23,650 nt of DNA from an uncultured Salinimicrobium sp. (GCA_946887025.1 CAMPJY010000019.1:1-23650), one strand, 5' to 3'; positions 1 to 8,686 are shown, numbered from the stretch's first letter. Numbers and translations are program-made. Notes: a model not told the origin generated them from the letters alone.

Positions 1-49
1 GTCCAAATCTCCAGATTTGGACCCACCGGGTGGCGATCTCCAGATCGCC
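1..49. repeat. Cluster of three adjacent palindromes, REP-like
   Basis: Three inverted repeats sit end to end. The first spans 1-22: arms GTCCAAATCT and AGATTTGGAC around CC. The second spans 23-33: CCACC-G-GGTGG. The third spans 32-49: GGCGATCT-CC-AGATCGCC. The outer two are different palindromes with the same core TCTCCAGA, which suggests a designed or family-wide repeat rather than chance. There is no T-run, so it is not a typical terminator. The element may continue upstream of the window. I infer a dispersed extragenic palindromic repeat; copy number cannot be seen from here. Confidence 0.7.
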
Positions 50-369
50 GTAATTTGAATTCCTGAAGCGGTATCCTCTAAACACAAATCTGTTGAAAAG
101 TTTTTCCCTCTCCATTCCCAGCTTCTATACAATATCCTTTAATTTGAAACGTTGCTTAGACGGGCAGCTGCTTGAGAATGAAACCATTAGCCTATGAGCT
201 TCTAAAGCAGCGAATTAAGGGGAAAACCTTGAATTTTCCTCATGAGTTAAAATTTTGTGAAATTTCTCCCCCGGGAATTTCGTGATTTATTATTGTTTTT
301 CCGACCTTTGCAGCGAGGAATGAACTGATAATCAGGAAGTAGAATTGTTGAATAACATAAAATAGTGAT
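50..369. other. Non-coding leader upstream of the M23 peptidase gene
   Basis: I see no gene in this stretch. It holds a small imperfect hairpin at 259-281 (GAAAT/ATTTC outer arms, TCCC/GGGA inner arms). It also holds a poor match to a Bacteroidota -7 element, GACCTTTG at 303-310 against TAnnTTTG, with no TTG at the right distance upstream. A promoter for the gene at 370 probably lies here but cannot be placed with confidence. Confidence 0.4.
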
Positions 370-1611
370 TTGAAATTGAAAAAATTAACCTACGTATTCA
401 TGTTATTAGGGCTCCTTTCGGCCTGTAATGGTGAAAAAGGAAATAAGGATGTAGTTGCAGAGGTCGAAACAGAGGAAGCGCCGGCACCGGTTGTTAAATA
501 CGGTTTTCTGCTCAATGATTATATCGTAGTGAACGATACCATTGCTTCGGGAGATAGTTTCGGAGATATACTTTTAAAACATGGTCTCGACCATAATCAG
601 GTTTACCAGATCGTCGAGAAAGTAAGGGATACCCTTAATCCGAGAAAAATAAAGGTGGGGCAGCCCTATGCCATCCTGAAAGCAAGGGATTCGGTAAAAA
701 CCCCAAAGGTGTTCGTCTATGAGAACGACGTGATCAATTATACCGTTGTCACTTTTGGCGACAGCATCTCTGCCCATACTTCCAGGAAACCTGTTACGAT
801 GAAAAAACGCACTGTGTCGGGAGTGATTACCTCCAGCCTTTCTGACGCCATCGAGAAGGAAGGTCTGAATTACATGCTGACGCACGAACTGAACAGCATT
901 TACCAGTGGAGTATCGACTTCTTCAGGCTTCAGAAAGGAGATCAGTTTAAACTCGTGTTTACCGAGAAATATATCAATGACAGTATTTATGCAGGCATTG
1001 ATAATATAGAAGCTTCAGTCTTTGTTCATGAGGAAAAACCATATTACGCCTTTAATTTTGTGGCAGATACTGTTTCAGGGGAAGCCGATTTCTATGATGA
1101 GAAAGCAAGGCCTCTGCAGAGTTTTTTCCTTAAGGCGCCATTGAATTTCAGCCGTATCTCCTCAAGATTCAGCCCCAGAAGGTTCCATCCTGTTCAGAAA
1201 AGATGGAAAGCGCATAAAGGCACCGATTATGCAGCACCTCATGGAACGCCCATCTGGAGTACTGCCAATGGGGTAGTTATTGCTTCCAGCTACACCGGGG
1301 GGAATGGAAATTACGTGAAAATCAAACATAACGACACCTATACTACCCAGTATCTTCACATGTCCAAAAGGGCTGTGAAACAAGGGCAACGCGTAAAACA
1401 GGGGGATATCATAGGCTATGTCGGGAGCACCGGCCTTGCTACAGGACCTCATGTCTGCTACAGATTCTGGGTAAATGGCGTGCAGGTGGATCCTTTCAGA
1501 CAGAATTTACCCGCAGCAGCACCCATCGATGATCGTTTAAAAGATTCCTATTTCGCTGCAATTGAGCCCTTAAAGGAGGAGCTTGGAAAAATAAAATTCA
1601 AAAACATTTAA
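370..1611 (+). CDS. M23 family metallopeptidase, lipoprotein (LytM/peptidoglycan endopeptidase)
   Basis: The product is predicted to cut peptidoglycan cross-bridges from the cell envelope. Residues 1-19 form a lipoprotein signal ending in LLSAC with Cys19 as lipid site. A LysM/OapA-like segment follows (about 50-105), and the M23 domain occupies about 265-380. Visible M23 residues are His282 and Asp286 (HxxxD, zinc ligands), His330 (YLH) and His361. The position expected to hold the third zinc ligand, the second His of HxH, is Cys363 (HVC). The start is TTG at 370: an in-frame stop at 358-360 rules out anything earlier, and starting later would shorten the signal peptide. The gene lies 6 nt before pgi and is probably co-transcribed with it. 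The family assignment is strong; whether the enzyme is active with the His-to-Cys change is open. Confidence 0.9.
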   Translation: MKLKKLTYVFMLLGLLSACNGEKGNKDVVAEVETEEAPAPVVKYGFLLNDYIVVNDTIASGDSFGDILLKHGLDHNQVYQIVEKVRDTLNPRKIKVGQPYAILKARDSVKTPKVFVYENDVINYTVVTFGDSISAHTSRKPVTMKKRTVSGVITSSLSDAIEKEGLNYMLTHELNSIYQWSIDFFRLQKGDQFKLVFTEKYINDSIYAGIDNIEASVFVHEEKPYYAFNFVADTVSGEADFYDEKARPLQSFFLKAPLNFSRISSRFSPRRFHPVQKRWKAHKGTDYAAPHGTPIWSTANGVVIASSYTGGNGNYVKIKHNDTYTTQYLHMSKRAVKQGQRVKQGDIIGYVGSTGLATGPHVCYRFWVNGVQVDPFRQNLPAAAPIDDRLKDSYFAAIEPLKEELGKIKFKNI

Positions 1612-1617
1612 TACAGA

Positions 1618-3249
1618 ATGAAGAACATTAATCCTACCCAGACGGAAGCCTGGAAGAAGTTGACCCAGCATTTTAATACAGCACAGGATTTCAGGCTGAA
1701 AGAGCTTTTCAGGGAGGATCCGGAGAGAGGGTCGGAACTAAAGATACAATGGGAGGATTTCTATGTTGACTTCAGTAAAAATCTAATTACCTCCGAGACT
1801 CGGGACCTGTTAGTCGAGCTGGCAGAAGAAGTGGGTCTTGAGGAAGCCATCTCGGCTTACTTCGGGGGAGAGGCCATCAACCGCACTGAAAACCGTGCGG
1901 TGCTTCATACCGCGCTTCGAGAAGCTGAAGGAAACGAAGTCCATCTGGACGGGAAAAATATAGTTTCTGAAGTTCAGGAGGTGAAAGAAAAGATCAGGGG
2001 CTTCAGCGAACAAGTAATCTCCGGTGAGAGAAAAGGCTTTACAGGAAAAGCATTTACCGATGTGGTGAATATCGGGATTGGGGGATCGGACCTCGGCCCG
2101 GTAATGGTTACGGAGGCGCTGGAGTATTACAAGAATCACCTGAAGATCCATTTTATCTCCAACGTGGACGGGGACCATGTTCACGAAAGCCTGCAGGACC
2201 TGAATCCTGAGACCACTTTATTTGTGGTGGTTTCCAAAACTTTTACAACCCAGGAAACCCTTACCAATGCCAATACCGCAAGAACCTGGTTTCTGAAAAA
2301 AGCGCCCAGAGAGGCTGTTTCCTCACATTTTGTCGCGGTTTCGAGCAATGTCGCAGCTGTGGAAGAATTCGGAATGCATTCGGATAACATTTTCCCCATG
2401 TGGGACTGGGTCGGGGGCCGATTTTCCCTGTGGAGCGCCGTAGGCCTTTCCATTGCACTTTCTGTTGGATACAATAATTTTAATTCCCTTCTGAAAGGGG
2501 CCCATGCCATGGATGAGCACTTCAGGAGGACTCCTTTTAAAGAGAATCTACCTGTACAGCTGGCCCTGCTAACGGTTTGGTATAATAACTTCTTTAAGGC
2601 TGAAACTGAAGCCATTATCCCTTATTCTCAGTATCTGCACCGCCTGCCTGCCTATTTACAGCAGGCCATCATGGAGAGTAACGGGAAGAGCGTTGACAGA
2701 AATGGGGATCCGGTGGACTACCAGACTGGGAATATCATCTGGGGGGAACCTGGGACGAATTCACAGCACGCTTTTTTCCAGCTGATCCATCAGGGTACCA
2801 AGCTTATCCCTTCGGATTTCATCGGATTTAAAAGATCCCTGTTTCAGGATGAGGACCATCATTATAAGCTAATGGCTAATTTCTTTGCCCAGACGGAAGC
2901 ATTGATGAAAGGGAAAACAGCTGAGGAAGTAACCGAAGAATTACGCGATAAAAAGCTTTCTGAGGCGGAACTTCAGGCGCTCCTGCCCTTCAAGGTTTTT
3001 TCGGGAAATAAACCCACCACGACCCTCCTTATCGATCAGCTGACTCCCGAGAGTCTGGGGAAACTTATCGCCTTATACGAGCACCGGATTTTCGTTCAGG
3101 GAATTATCTGGAATGTATACAGTTATGATCAGTGGGGAGTAGAACTTGGCAAGCAATTAGCTTCAAAAATCTTATCGGAGATAGAGCAAAATGACGTCCT
3201 GGAGCACGATTCTTCTACTAAGAATTTGTTAAATTTCTTTCTGCAGTAG
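1618..3249 (+). CDS. pgi: Glucose-6-phosphate isomerase
   Basis: A cytoplasmic enzyme interconverting glucose 6-phosphate and fructose 6-phosphate in glycolysis and gluconeogenesis. The 543 residues match the usual length of the long bacterial form. Both family signatures are visible: [14 protein letters not shown] and, near the C-terminus, [18 protein letters not shown]. By position the catalytic residues are Glu353 (in MESNGK), His384 (in NSQHAF) and Lys512 (in VELGK). The ATG at 1618 is 6 nt after the stop of the M23 gene, so the two are likely one transcript. A hairpin terminator follows at 3286-3310. Nothing looks damaged or foreign. Confidence 0.97.
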   Translation: MKNINPTQTEAWKKLTQHFNTAQDFRLKELFREDPERGSELKIQWEDFYVDFSKNLITSETRDLLVELAEEVGLEEAISAYFGGEAINRTENRAVLHTALREAEGNEVHLDGKNIVSEVQEVKEKIRGFSEQVISGERKGFTGKAFTDVVNIGIGGSDLGPVMVTEALEYYKNHLKIHFISNVDGDHVHESLQDLNPETTLFVVVSKTFTTQETLTNANTARTWFLKKAPREAVSSHFVAVSSNVAAVEEFGMHSDNIFPMWDWVGGRFSLWSAVGLSIALSVGYNNFNSLLKGAHAMDEHFRRTPFKENLPVQLALLTVWYNNFFKAETEAIIPYSQYLHRLPAYLQQAIMESNGKSVDRNGDPVDYQTGNIIWGEPGTNSQHAFFQLIHQGTKLIPSDFIGFKRSLFQDEDHHYKLMANFFAQTEALMKGKTAEEVTEELRDKKLSEAELQALLPFKVFSGNKPTTTLLIDQLTPESLGKLIALYEHRIFVQGIIWNVYSYDQWGVELGKQLASKILSEIEQNDVLEHDSSTKNLLNFFLQ

Positions 3250-3285
3250 GAAATCATTCCTGTTTATAAGTCTGTGGATAACTGT

Positions 3286-3310
3286 AAAACCCTAATTTCT
3301 AGGGCTTTTT
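3286..3310 (+). terminator. Rho-independent terminator after pgi
   Basis: The stem is CCCTA (3290-3294) with TAGGG (3300-3304) around the loop ATTTC. An A-run precedes it and a T-run (3306-3310) follows. It lies 37 nt after the pgi stop, closing the M23-pgi unit. Confidence 0.8.
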
Positions 3311-3369
3311 GCTGTTTTGTAAATTTAGGATTGTGTAAGGGAATTGATAAAAATTTCTTAACGTGGCCA

Positions 3370-3402
3370 TTGTGGTTATTTTTGAAGAATTCCGTTCTTT
3401 TG
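3370..3402 (+). promoter_or_regulatory. Putative Bacteroidota-type promoter of the first TonB-dependent receptor
   Basis: TTG at 3370-3372 lies 22 nt before TTCTTTTG at 3395-3402. That second element matches TAnnTTTG except at its second base. The elements sit between the pgi terminator and the start at 3438, leaving a leader of roughly 30 nt. The A-rich stretch just before the ATG is typical of translation signals in this phylum. Confidence 0.5.
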
Positions 3403-3437
3403 CACCGAACTTTTAACACAAACAAACAAATTACACA

Positions 3438-5963
3438 ATGAGGAAATTTTTAGCATTAGCGTTCTTTTTGACGTCAGCTACAATTTTTGCTCAAACTACT
3501 TTATCAGGTAAGGTAGTGGAAGCAGAAACCAACATTCCAATACCGGGTGTGAACATCGGTATTCAGGGAACCACTCAAGGAACTGTGACTGATTTTGACG
3601 GGTTATTCAGCCTTAATTCAGACAGTGCCGAAGGGGTTCTGGTTATTTCTTATGTAGGGTTTGCCACCCAGGAGATTCCTTTCAGCGGAACTACCGATTT
3701 GGGCACCATCACTCTTGAGCCAAGTGCTTTGGGATTGGATGAGGTTATCGTTACCAGTTACTCTTTAGCTATTGATCGTAAAACCCCGGTTGCGGTTTCT
3801 ACCATTAAAGCTGAAACTATTGAAACTGAACTTGGAAGTCAGGAATTTCCTGAGATCCTGAAATCTACTCCAGGGGTATATGCTACCAAAAACGGAGGTG
3901 GATTTGGAGATTCAGAATTAAGGCTGAGAGGTTTTAACTCTGAGAACATTGCTGTAATGATCAACGGTATTCCTGTTAACGACATGGAAAACGGACGTGT
4001 TTACTGGTCTAACTGGGCCGGTCTTTCTGATGTGACCCGTTCCATGCAGGTGCAAAGAGGTCTTGGGGCTTCTAAAGTAGCTGTACCTTCAATTGGAGGA
4101 ACAGTAAACATCATTACCAAAACTACCGATGCTGAAGAGGGAGGTAGTGTTTTATTTACTACCGGGCATGATGGATACCAGAAAGTAGGGGCTACCCTTT
4201 CCACAGGTCTTATGGACAATGGCTGGGCTGCTACCATTTCGGCTTCCAAAACTACCGGAGAAGGTTTTGTTGACGGGACTTCTTTTGAATCTTACTCTTA
4301 CTTCCTGAACGTTGCCAAGGATTTTGGTGAAAACCACCAGTTGTCTTTCACCCTTTTCGGGGCGCCACAATGGCATGGTCAACGGCAGAACAGCCACCTG
4401 ATCTCTACTTACAGAGAGAGCGAAAGAGGGATCAGATTCAACTCTGACTGGGGATATCTTAACGGGCAGGAGAAGAATGTGGAAGATAACTTCTATCACA
4501 AGCCACAGGCGAGCTTAAACCACTACTGGACTATTTCAGATGTCAGCAGTCTTTCTACTGCAGTATATGCTTCTATCGGAACCGGAGGAGGTAGCGGAAT
4601 TGGAGGAGTCAATAAGTTTGGTCTTAATTCAGAGTACCGTGATGGTGCTTTAGGACCTGTAGATTTCGATAAGATTGTTGATGAAAATGAAGCCCTTGGG
4701 GCCTTGGGTTCTGAAACTTACCTGCGAGCTTCAAGAAACAACCACAACTGGTACGGAGTTCTTTCTACTTTTTCCACAGAGATCAACGAAGATTTCGACT
4801 TTATGGGAGGAGCTGACCTTCGTTACTACAAGGGAGAGCACTTTACTGAACTGACAGATCTTCTGGGAGGTCAGTATATCATAAATGACGGGAACGAAAA
4901 TGATCCTTTCATGGTAGCCGAGGTTGGAGATAAAATCGATTACTATGATGAAGGATTTGTTCTTTGGGAAGGTCTTTTTGCCCAGGCAGAATACTCTAAA
5001 AACGATCTTTCAGCCTTCATCTCATTGGCAGCTTCAAATACTTCCTATAAGAGAAAGGATTACTTCACTTATCTGGATACTGATCCGGAAAGAGAAACAG
5101 AGTACCAGCACTTCTTCGGATACAGTGCAAAAGGTGGTGCAAACTACAACCTTGACAACCACAATAACATTTTCGCAAACATTGGATATTTTGAAAAGGC
5201 GCCAGGATTTGATGCAGTTTTCCTTAACTTTAGGAATGATATCAACCCGGATGCTGAAAACCAGAAGATTTTCAGTGCGGAACTTGGATATGGATACCGT
5301 AGTTCAGATTTCAGAGCTAACGTGAACGTATATAGAACTCAGTGGAATGACAGAACTTTAACCCAATCTGTGCCTAACCAGGATGGAACCTTCAACGTGG
5401 CAAACATCTTAGGGGTTAATGCACTTCACCAGGGAGTTGAGGTTGACTTCTCCTATCGTCCATTTGATGAACTTACCCTTACCGGGATGGCTTCTATTGG
5501 AGACTGGCAGTGGATGAATGATGTGAGAGATGTTCAGATCTTTAATGATGAGCAGGAATTGGTGGAAACCATTGATCTTTATATTGAAGGTTTAAAAGTA
5601 GGAGATGCCGCTCAAACAACCTTTGCAGTTGGTGCTGACTACGAAGTATTTGACGGAACAAGCTTAAGGGCCGATTTCAACTATTATGATAATCTGTATG
5701 CGGATTTTGATCCAAACAACAGAAACAGCCCTTCAGTAACTCAGGCATGGGAAGTTCCGGCTTACAGTTTATTAGATCTTGGTTTAACTCATAATTTCGA
5801 ATTCGGACCATTTGATGCGCTTTTGATGGTGAATGTGAACAACGTCTTCGACACTGAGTACATTGCAGATGCCCGTGATGGTTCCTTATCTAACGCGCGT
5901 ACCGCTTCTGTTTATTACGGATGGGGAAGAACCTACACTGTAGGAGCTAAAATTAATTTTTAA
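3438..5963 (+). CDS. TonB-dependent outer-membrane receptor (nuclease-associated)
   Basis: An outer-membrane gated barrel that imports a ligand using TonB energy. A Sec signal ends near FAQ (residue 19). A carboxypeptidase-regulatory-like domain spans about 20-95, a TonB-box-like DEVIVTS lies at 101-107, the plug covers about 115-230, and a 22-strand-type barrel runs to the terminal Phe841. The plug carries NGRVYWSNWAGL at 185-196, a signature nearly repeated in the receptor at 11795. The next gene starts 10 nt downstream and encodes a surface lipoprotein, as in SusC-SusD pairs, but that partner is not SusD-like. A promoter is proposed at 3370-3402. The substrate is not readable from the sequence. 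The endonuclease I gene downstream suggests nucleic-acid fragments or nucleotides; this is inference. The receptor call itself is firm. Confidence 0.93.
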   Translation: MRKFLALAFFLTSATIFAQTTLSGKVVEAETNIPIPGVNIGIQGTTQGTVTDFDGLFSLNSDSAEGVLVISYVGFATQEIPFSGTTDLGTITLEPSALGLDEVIVTSYSLAIDRKTPVAVSTIKAETIETELGSQEFPEILKSTPGVYATKNGGGFGDSELRLRGFNSENIAVMINGIPVNDMENGRVYWSNWAGLSDVTRSMQVQRGLGASKVAVPSIGGTVNIITKTTDAEEGGSVLFTTGHDGYQKVGATLSTGLMDNGWAATISASKTTGEGFVDGTSFESYSYFLNVAKDFGENHQLSFTLFGAPQWHGQRQNSHLISTYRESERGIRFNSDWGYLNGQEKNVEDNFYHKPQASLNHYWTISDVSSLSTAVYASIGTGGGSGIGGVNKFGLNSEYRDGALGPVDFDKIVDENEALGALGSETYLRASRNNHNWYGVLSTFSTEINEDFDFMGGADLRYYKGEHFTELTDLLGGQYIINDGNENDPFMVAEVGDKIDYYDEGFVLWEGLFAQAEYSKNDLSAFISLAASNTSYKRKDYFTYLDTDPERETEYQHFFGYSAKGGANYNLDNHNNIFANIGYFEKAPGFDAVFLNFRNDINPDAENQKIFSAELGYGYRSSDFRANVNVYRTQWNDRTLTQSVPNQDGTFNVANILGVNALHQGVEVDFSYRPFDELTLTGMASIGDWQWMNDVRDVQIFNDEQELVETIDLYIEGLKVGDAAQTTFAVGADYEVFDGTSLRADFNYYDNLYADFDPNNRNSPSVTQAWEVPAYSLLDLGLTHNFEFGPFDALLMVNVNNVFDTEYIADARDGSLSNARTASVYYGWGRTYTVGAKINF

Positions 5964-5973
5964 AAAAATCAAG

Positions 5974-7149
5974 ATGAAAAAGTCGATATATTTTTTAATG
6001 ATGTTCGCTGGGCTGGCCTTCACCAGTTGCGAACCCCTGGATGATATCCATGAAGAAATTGATGCGGAGATCGATGCTGCCCCAATCGTAGGGGAAACCA
6101 GCTTCACACTGACCGAAGATGATTATAAGGATGAGGAAGCAGGATTAGGATTGAATTTTGCCAACTTCAACTCAGTTGATGATGCAAAGACCCTTATTCC
6201 TGAATTGCTTGATATGAAATATCCTGTATGGGGATCCGGTTCACTTGCAACCGTAACTTTTGATGTGTATGCTTCCCTGCCTAAGGAAGACAGCCTGGTA
6301 GTTTACGAAGTTACCACCGAGGATTACGATTCTTATCCTGAAACTGAGAGGTTCAACAACTTTGATGATATGGATCAGATCTATACTTTCCTGAATGATA
6401 AGTATCCAAACATAGAAGATGGAACTCTGGTAGCCCTTACTTATAAATATTACGATGGACAGGCGTCAAACCCTACCAACGGATTCCTGTATGAGGATGG
6501 AGAGTGGATCTTTGCTGAAGGCTTTACCGAAGAGGAATATTCTGAAATGGGTGAAAGTTTCGACAACTTCCCTACAGAGGACATCGCTGCTGCCAAGATT
6601 CCAATTTTCCTGAAGGAAAAATACAAGTATCAGGATGTGAAAGCAGGAGAAATTGTTCCTGTTACCTACAGACTTTACACTGATGATATCTGGGATATTG
6701 ATGGAGACGGTAATACTGATGAAAATACCACCAACAACTACATCATGTACTTTATTTATGATGGTACAGAATGGGTTGAGTATACCAATATAGAAACTCA
6801 TACTCTTCAGTTTGGACATGATGGAGATGTATGGGTACCGGATAACACCATCAGATATACCCTGACAGATGAGGATTATACTCTTATCGGGGATGCACTG
6901 ATCGAGAAATATCCTGGCCCTGCTGATAATGCTGCTTTCTTCCAGAGCTTCGAAAGAAGATCGGGAGATGCTGAGTACTGGTCTGATGAAATGATTCTTG
7001 AAGCTATCAATATCCTTCTGGATGAAAGACATCCTTCTGCTGAGGAAGGTCAGAAGTACGTAGTGCTCCTTACAGCCTATGCCGGTGGGTATAGTACTGA
7101 GGAATGGGCAGTTATCAAGAAGGACGGCGTTTGGGTCCTTCAGGAATAG
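5974..7149 (+). CDS. Surface lipoprotein with about four degenerate repeats; unknown family
   Basis: I cannot name the family with certainty. Residues 1-19 are a lipoprotein signal (AFTSC, Cys19). The mature protein is very acidic. It is built from about four related units at roughly 44-100, 110-180, 184-270 and 294-390. A unit reads: T-E-D-Y, then N-F-x-x-F/D, a helix ending FL-x-x-KYP, a strand VTY-x-Y, and a closing DGEW. Examples are TEDY(115-118)/FLNDKYP(139-145)/DGEW(175-178) and TDEDY(298-302)/DGVW(384-387). With 10 nt separating it from the receptor stop, it is probably translated from the same mRNA and could be the receptor's surface ligand-binding partner. I recall similar repeats beside choice-of-anchor and DUF5689 proteins in Flavobacteriia, but could not check this. 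A terminator follows at 7175. Confidence 0.85.
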   Translation: MKKSIYFLMMFAGLAFTSCEPLDDIHEEIDAEIDAAPIVGETSFTLTEDDYKDEEAGLGLNFANFNSVDDAKTLIPELLDMKYPVWGSGSLATVTFDVYASLPKEDSLVVYEVTTEDYDSYPETERFNNFDDMDQIYTFLNDKYPNIEDGTLVALTYKYYDGQASNPTNGFLYEDGEWIFAEGFTEEEYSEMGESFDNFPTEDIAAAKIPIFLKEKYKYQDVKAGEIVPVTYRLYTDDIWDIDGDGNTDENTTNNYIMYFIYDGTEWVEYTNIETHTLQFGHDGDVWVPDNTIRYTLTDEDYTLIGDALIEKYPGPADNAAFFQSFERRSGDAEYWSDEMILEAINILLDERHPSAEEGQKYVVLLTAYAGGYSTEEWAVIKKDGVWVLQE

Positions 7150-7174
7150 TCCGAATCTAATAAAAATTCAGAAG

Positions 7175-7204
7175 CCTCCTGTCCCTCGCGGGATGGGAGG
7201 TTTT
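7175..7204 (+). terminator. Strong hairpin with T-run between the lipoprotein gene and the nuclease gene
   Basis: An 11-bp stem (7175-7185 with 7190-7200, two G-T wobbles) has a TCGC loop and is followed by TTTT. It lies 25 nt after the stop of the repeat lipoprotein and 36 nt before the nuclease start. I see no clear promoter between it and that gene, so the nuclease may depend on read-through. That would give less nuclease than receptor and lipoprotein. Confidence 0.8.
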
Positions 7205-7240
7205 CATTTAATAACCGTGGGATCTTTAAGATTCCGGAAA

Positions 7241-8596
7241 ATGAGAAAAATGAAAAAGATGTTATTTTTAGCAATGGGACTTGTGATCCTGAGCTGTAGT
7301 TCTGACGATGAGGTTTCTGAAAAACCTATAGATCCAACCCCTTCGGAGGTTCCGGTAGCAAATGATGATGCGGTAAGTACTACTGAGGGTGAGGAACTCA
7401 CCATAGCCGGATTGCTTGAGAACGACGAGCTACACAACAATGCGCGTATGGATGATATTGATTCAGAAAGCGAGAATGGCGCTGAAATAATCGACAACCG
7501 CGATAACACCTATACTTATATACCTCAGGCCGATTTTATTGGTGAGGATAGTTTTGAATACACTATCTGCGATGGAGACGGGAATTGTGATACCGCAACG
7601 GTAAAAGTTACTGTTTCCGATGCCGGTACGCCCGAAGCTGCTGCAGACAGCTATGCCACCCTGCTTACGGTAAGTATGGAAATCGATGACCTTCTGGCGA
7701 ATGACAATATTGTTGATTCGGCTTCCCTGACTTCTGTTGATGACAGCAATTCCAAAGGTTCAGTTAGCCTGAATGAAGATGGTACTGTTACTTATGAACC
7801 TGCAGTCGGCTTCATTGGAGAGGATACTTTTTCCTACACAATTTGCGATGATGACCAACCTGAGGCTTCCTGTTCTTCAGCCGTGGTTACCATAACAGTT
7901 ATGGAGCCTGTGGCGTTCAATGTGCCTTCAGAAATCAGTGAATATTACGCCAATGTAGCCTTCTCGACCAATGCAGAGCTTAACTACGAAATCCTGCAGG
8001 ACCTTAGCATCGACAAGCATACTACCATCCTTTCATACGGGCAGAGACATGACTATCTGTATGAAGCTGACGAGGACCTGGACAATCCGGATAATGTGAT
8101 CCTTATGTACTCAGGGGAAAGCAGATATTGGGAGGAGTATCAGTCTGGAAACAATTCCTATACTCCGCAAACCTTCAATACCGAGCATATTTATCCGCAA
8201 TCGAGACTGGATTCTGAGCCAGCGGTGACTGACCTGCACCACCTGAGGGTGGCAGACAGAGATCTGAATGGGCTGAGACTCAACCATCCTTATACCGATG
8301 GCACTGGCACCTATAAGCTTGTGGATGGGGATAAGTGGTTTCCCGGTGATGAGTGGAAAGGGGATGTGGCCCGAATGGTTATGTACCTGAACGTGCGCTA
8401 TGGCGAGGATTTCGCCGCGGTGGGTAACCTGGATTTGTTCCTGAAATGGAATATTGAAGATCCTGTTTCTGAATTTGAAGAACAGCGAAACGAGGTTATA
8501 TCTGAAGCCCAGGGAGTAAGAAACCCCTTTATTGACAACCCGTATCTGGCAACCCTGCTTTGGGGAGGAGATGCAGCTGAAAATCTTTGGGAATAG
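7241..8596 (+). CDS. Lipid-anchored endonuclease I with two bacterial Ig-like modules
   Basis: Predicted non-specific DNA/RNA endonuclease of the EndA/NucM (endonuclease I, PF04231) family, held on the cell surface or in the periplasm. The start at 7241 gives a lipoprotein signal with LSC and Cys19; ATG 7250 would serve equally well, while longer upstream frames would bury the signal peptide. Two Ig/cadherin-like modules follow (about 35-118 and 122-215), each with the phrase FIGEDxFxYTICD. The nuclease domain spans about 220-451 and shows TEHIYPQS (Glu315, catalytic-type His316), DLHHLR (His333-His334), and RNPFIDNP with YLATLLW near the C-terminus. It follows the receptor and repeat lipoprotein but across a terminator. 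I infer it cuts extracellular DNA for uptake by the upstream receptor; a defensive or biofilm-dispersal role is also possible. Confidence 0.9.
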   Translation: MRKMKKMLFLAMGLVILSCSSDDEVSEKPIDPTPSEVPVANDDAVSTTEGEELTIAGLLENDELHNNARMDDIDSESENGAEIIDNRDNTYTYIPQADFIGEDSFEYTICDGDGNCDTATVKVTVSDAGTPEAAADSYATLLTVSMEIDDLLANDNIVDSASLTSVDDSNSKGSVSLNEDGTVTYEPAVGFIGEDTFSYTICDDDQPEASCSSAVVTITVMEPVAFNVPSEISEYYANVAFSTNAELNYEILQDLSIDKHTTILSYGQRHDYLYEADEDLDNPDNVILMYSGESRYWEEYQSGNNSYTPQTFNTEHIYPQSRLDSEPAVTDLHHLRVADRDLNGLRLNHPYTDGTGTYKLVDGDKWFPGDEWKGDVARMVMYLNVRYGEDFAAVGNLDLFLKWNIEDPVSEFEEQRNEVISEAQGVRNPFIDNPYLATLLWGGDAAENLWE

Positions 8597-8620
8597 CAAT
8601 ATTTCCAGAAAGACATAAGA

Positions 8621-8650
8621 AAAACGCCCCTTTTCCACGGGGCGTTTTTT
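8621..8650 (+). terminator. Rho-independent terminator after the endonuclease I gene
   Basis: A perfect 10-bp stem, AAAACGCCCC (8621-8630) with GGGGCGTTTT (8639-8648), has an 8-nt loop and continues into a T-run. It closes the receptor-lipoprotein-nuclease block 24 nt after the nuclease stop. Its symmetry would allow it to work in both directions. Confidence 0.92.
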
Positions 8651-8662
8651 CGTTAAAAAGGC

Positions 8663-8671
8663 TATCTTTAC
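8663..8671 (+). promoter_or_regulatory. Putative -7 element for the small membrane protein gene
   Basis: TATCTTTAC agrees with TAnnTTTGY except for A in place of G. No good TTG is seen 17-23 nt upstream, since that region is the terminator's T-run. The start codon at 8687 would leave a leader of only about 10 nt. Confidence 0.4.
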
Positions 8672-8686
8672 CATAAAACAAAACTT

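Noticed and set aside
1..369. tRNA or small RNA gene in the leader
   Set aside because: No cloverleaf, T-arm consensus or clear promoter-terminator pair could be found there.
4924..5325. Open frame of 133 codons inside the first receptor gene
   Set aside because: It lies wholly within a well-supported gene on the same strand in another frame, and its translation shows no family features.
3438..7149. Classic SusC-SusD polysaccharide utilisation locus
   Set aside because: The lipoprotein partner has no SusD features and no glycoside hydrolase, sulfatase or lyase gene is present nearby.
7079..7240. Longer reading frame upstream of the endonuclease I start
   Set aside because: It overlaps the previous gene and a terminator, and it would place the lipoprotein signal in the middle of the protein.
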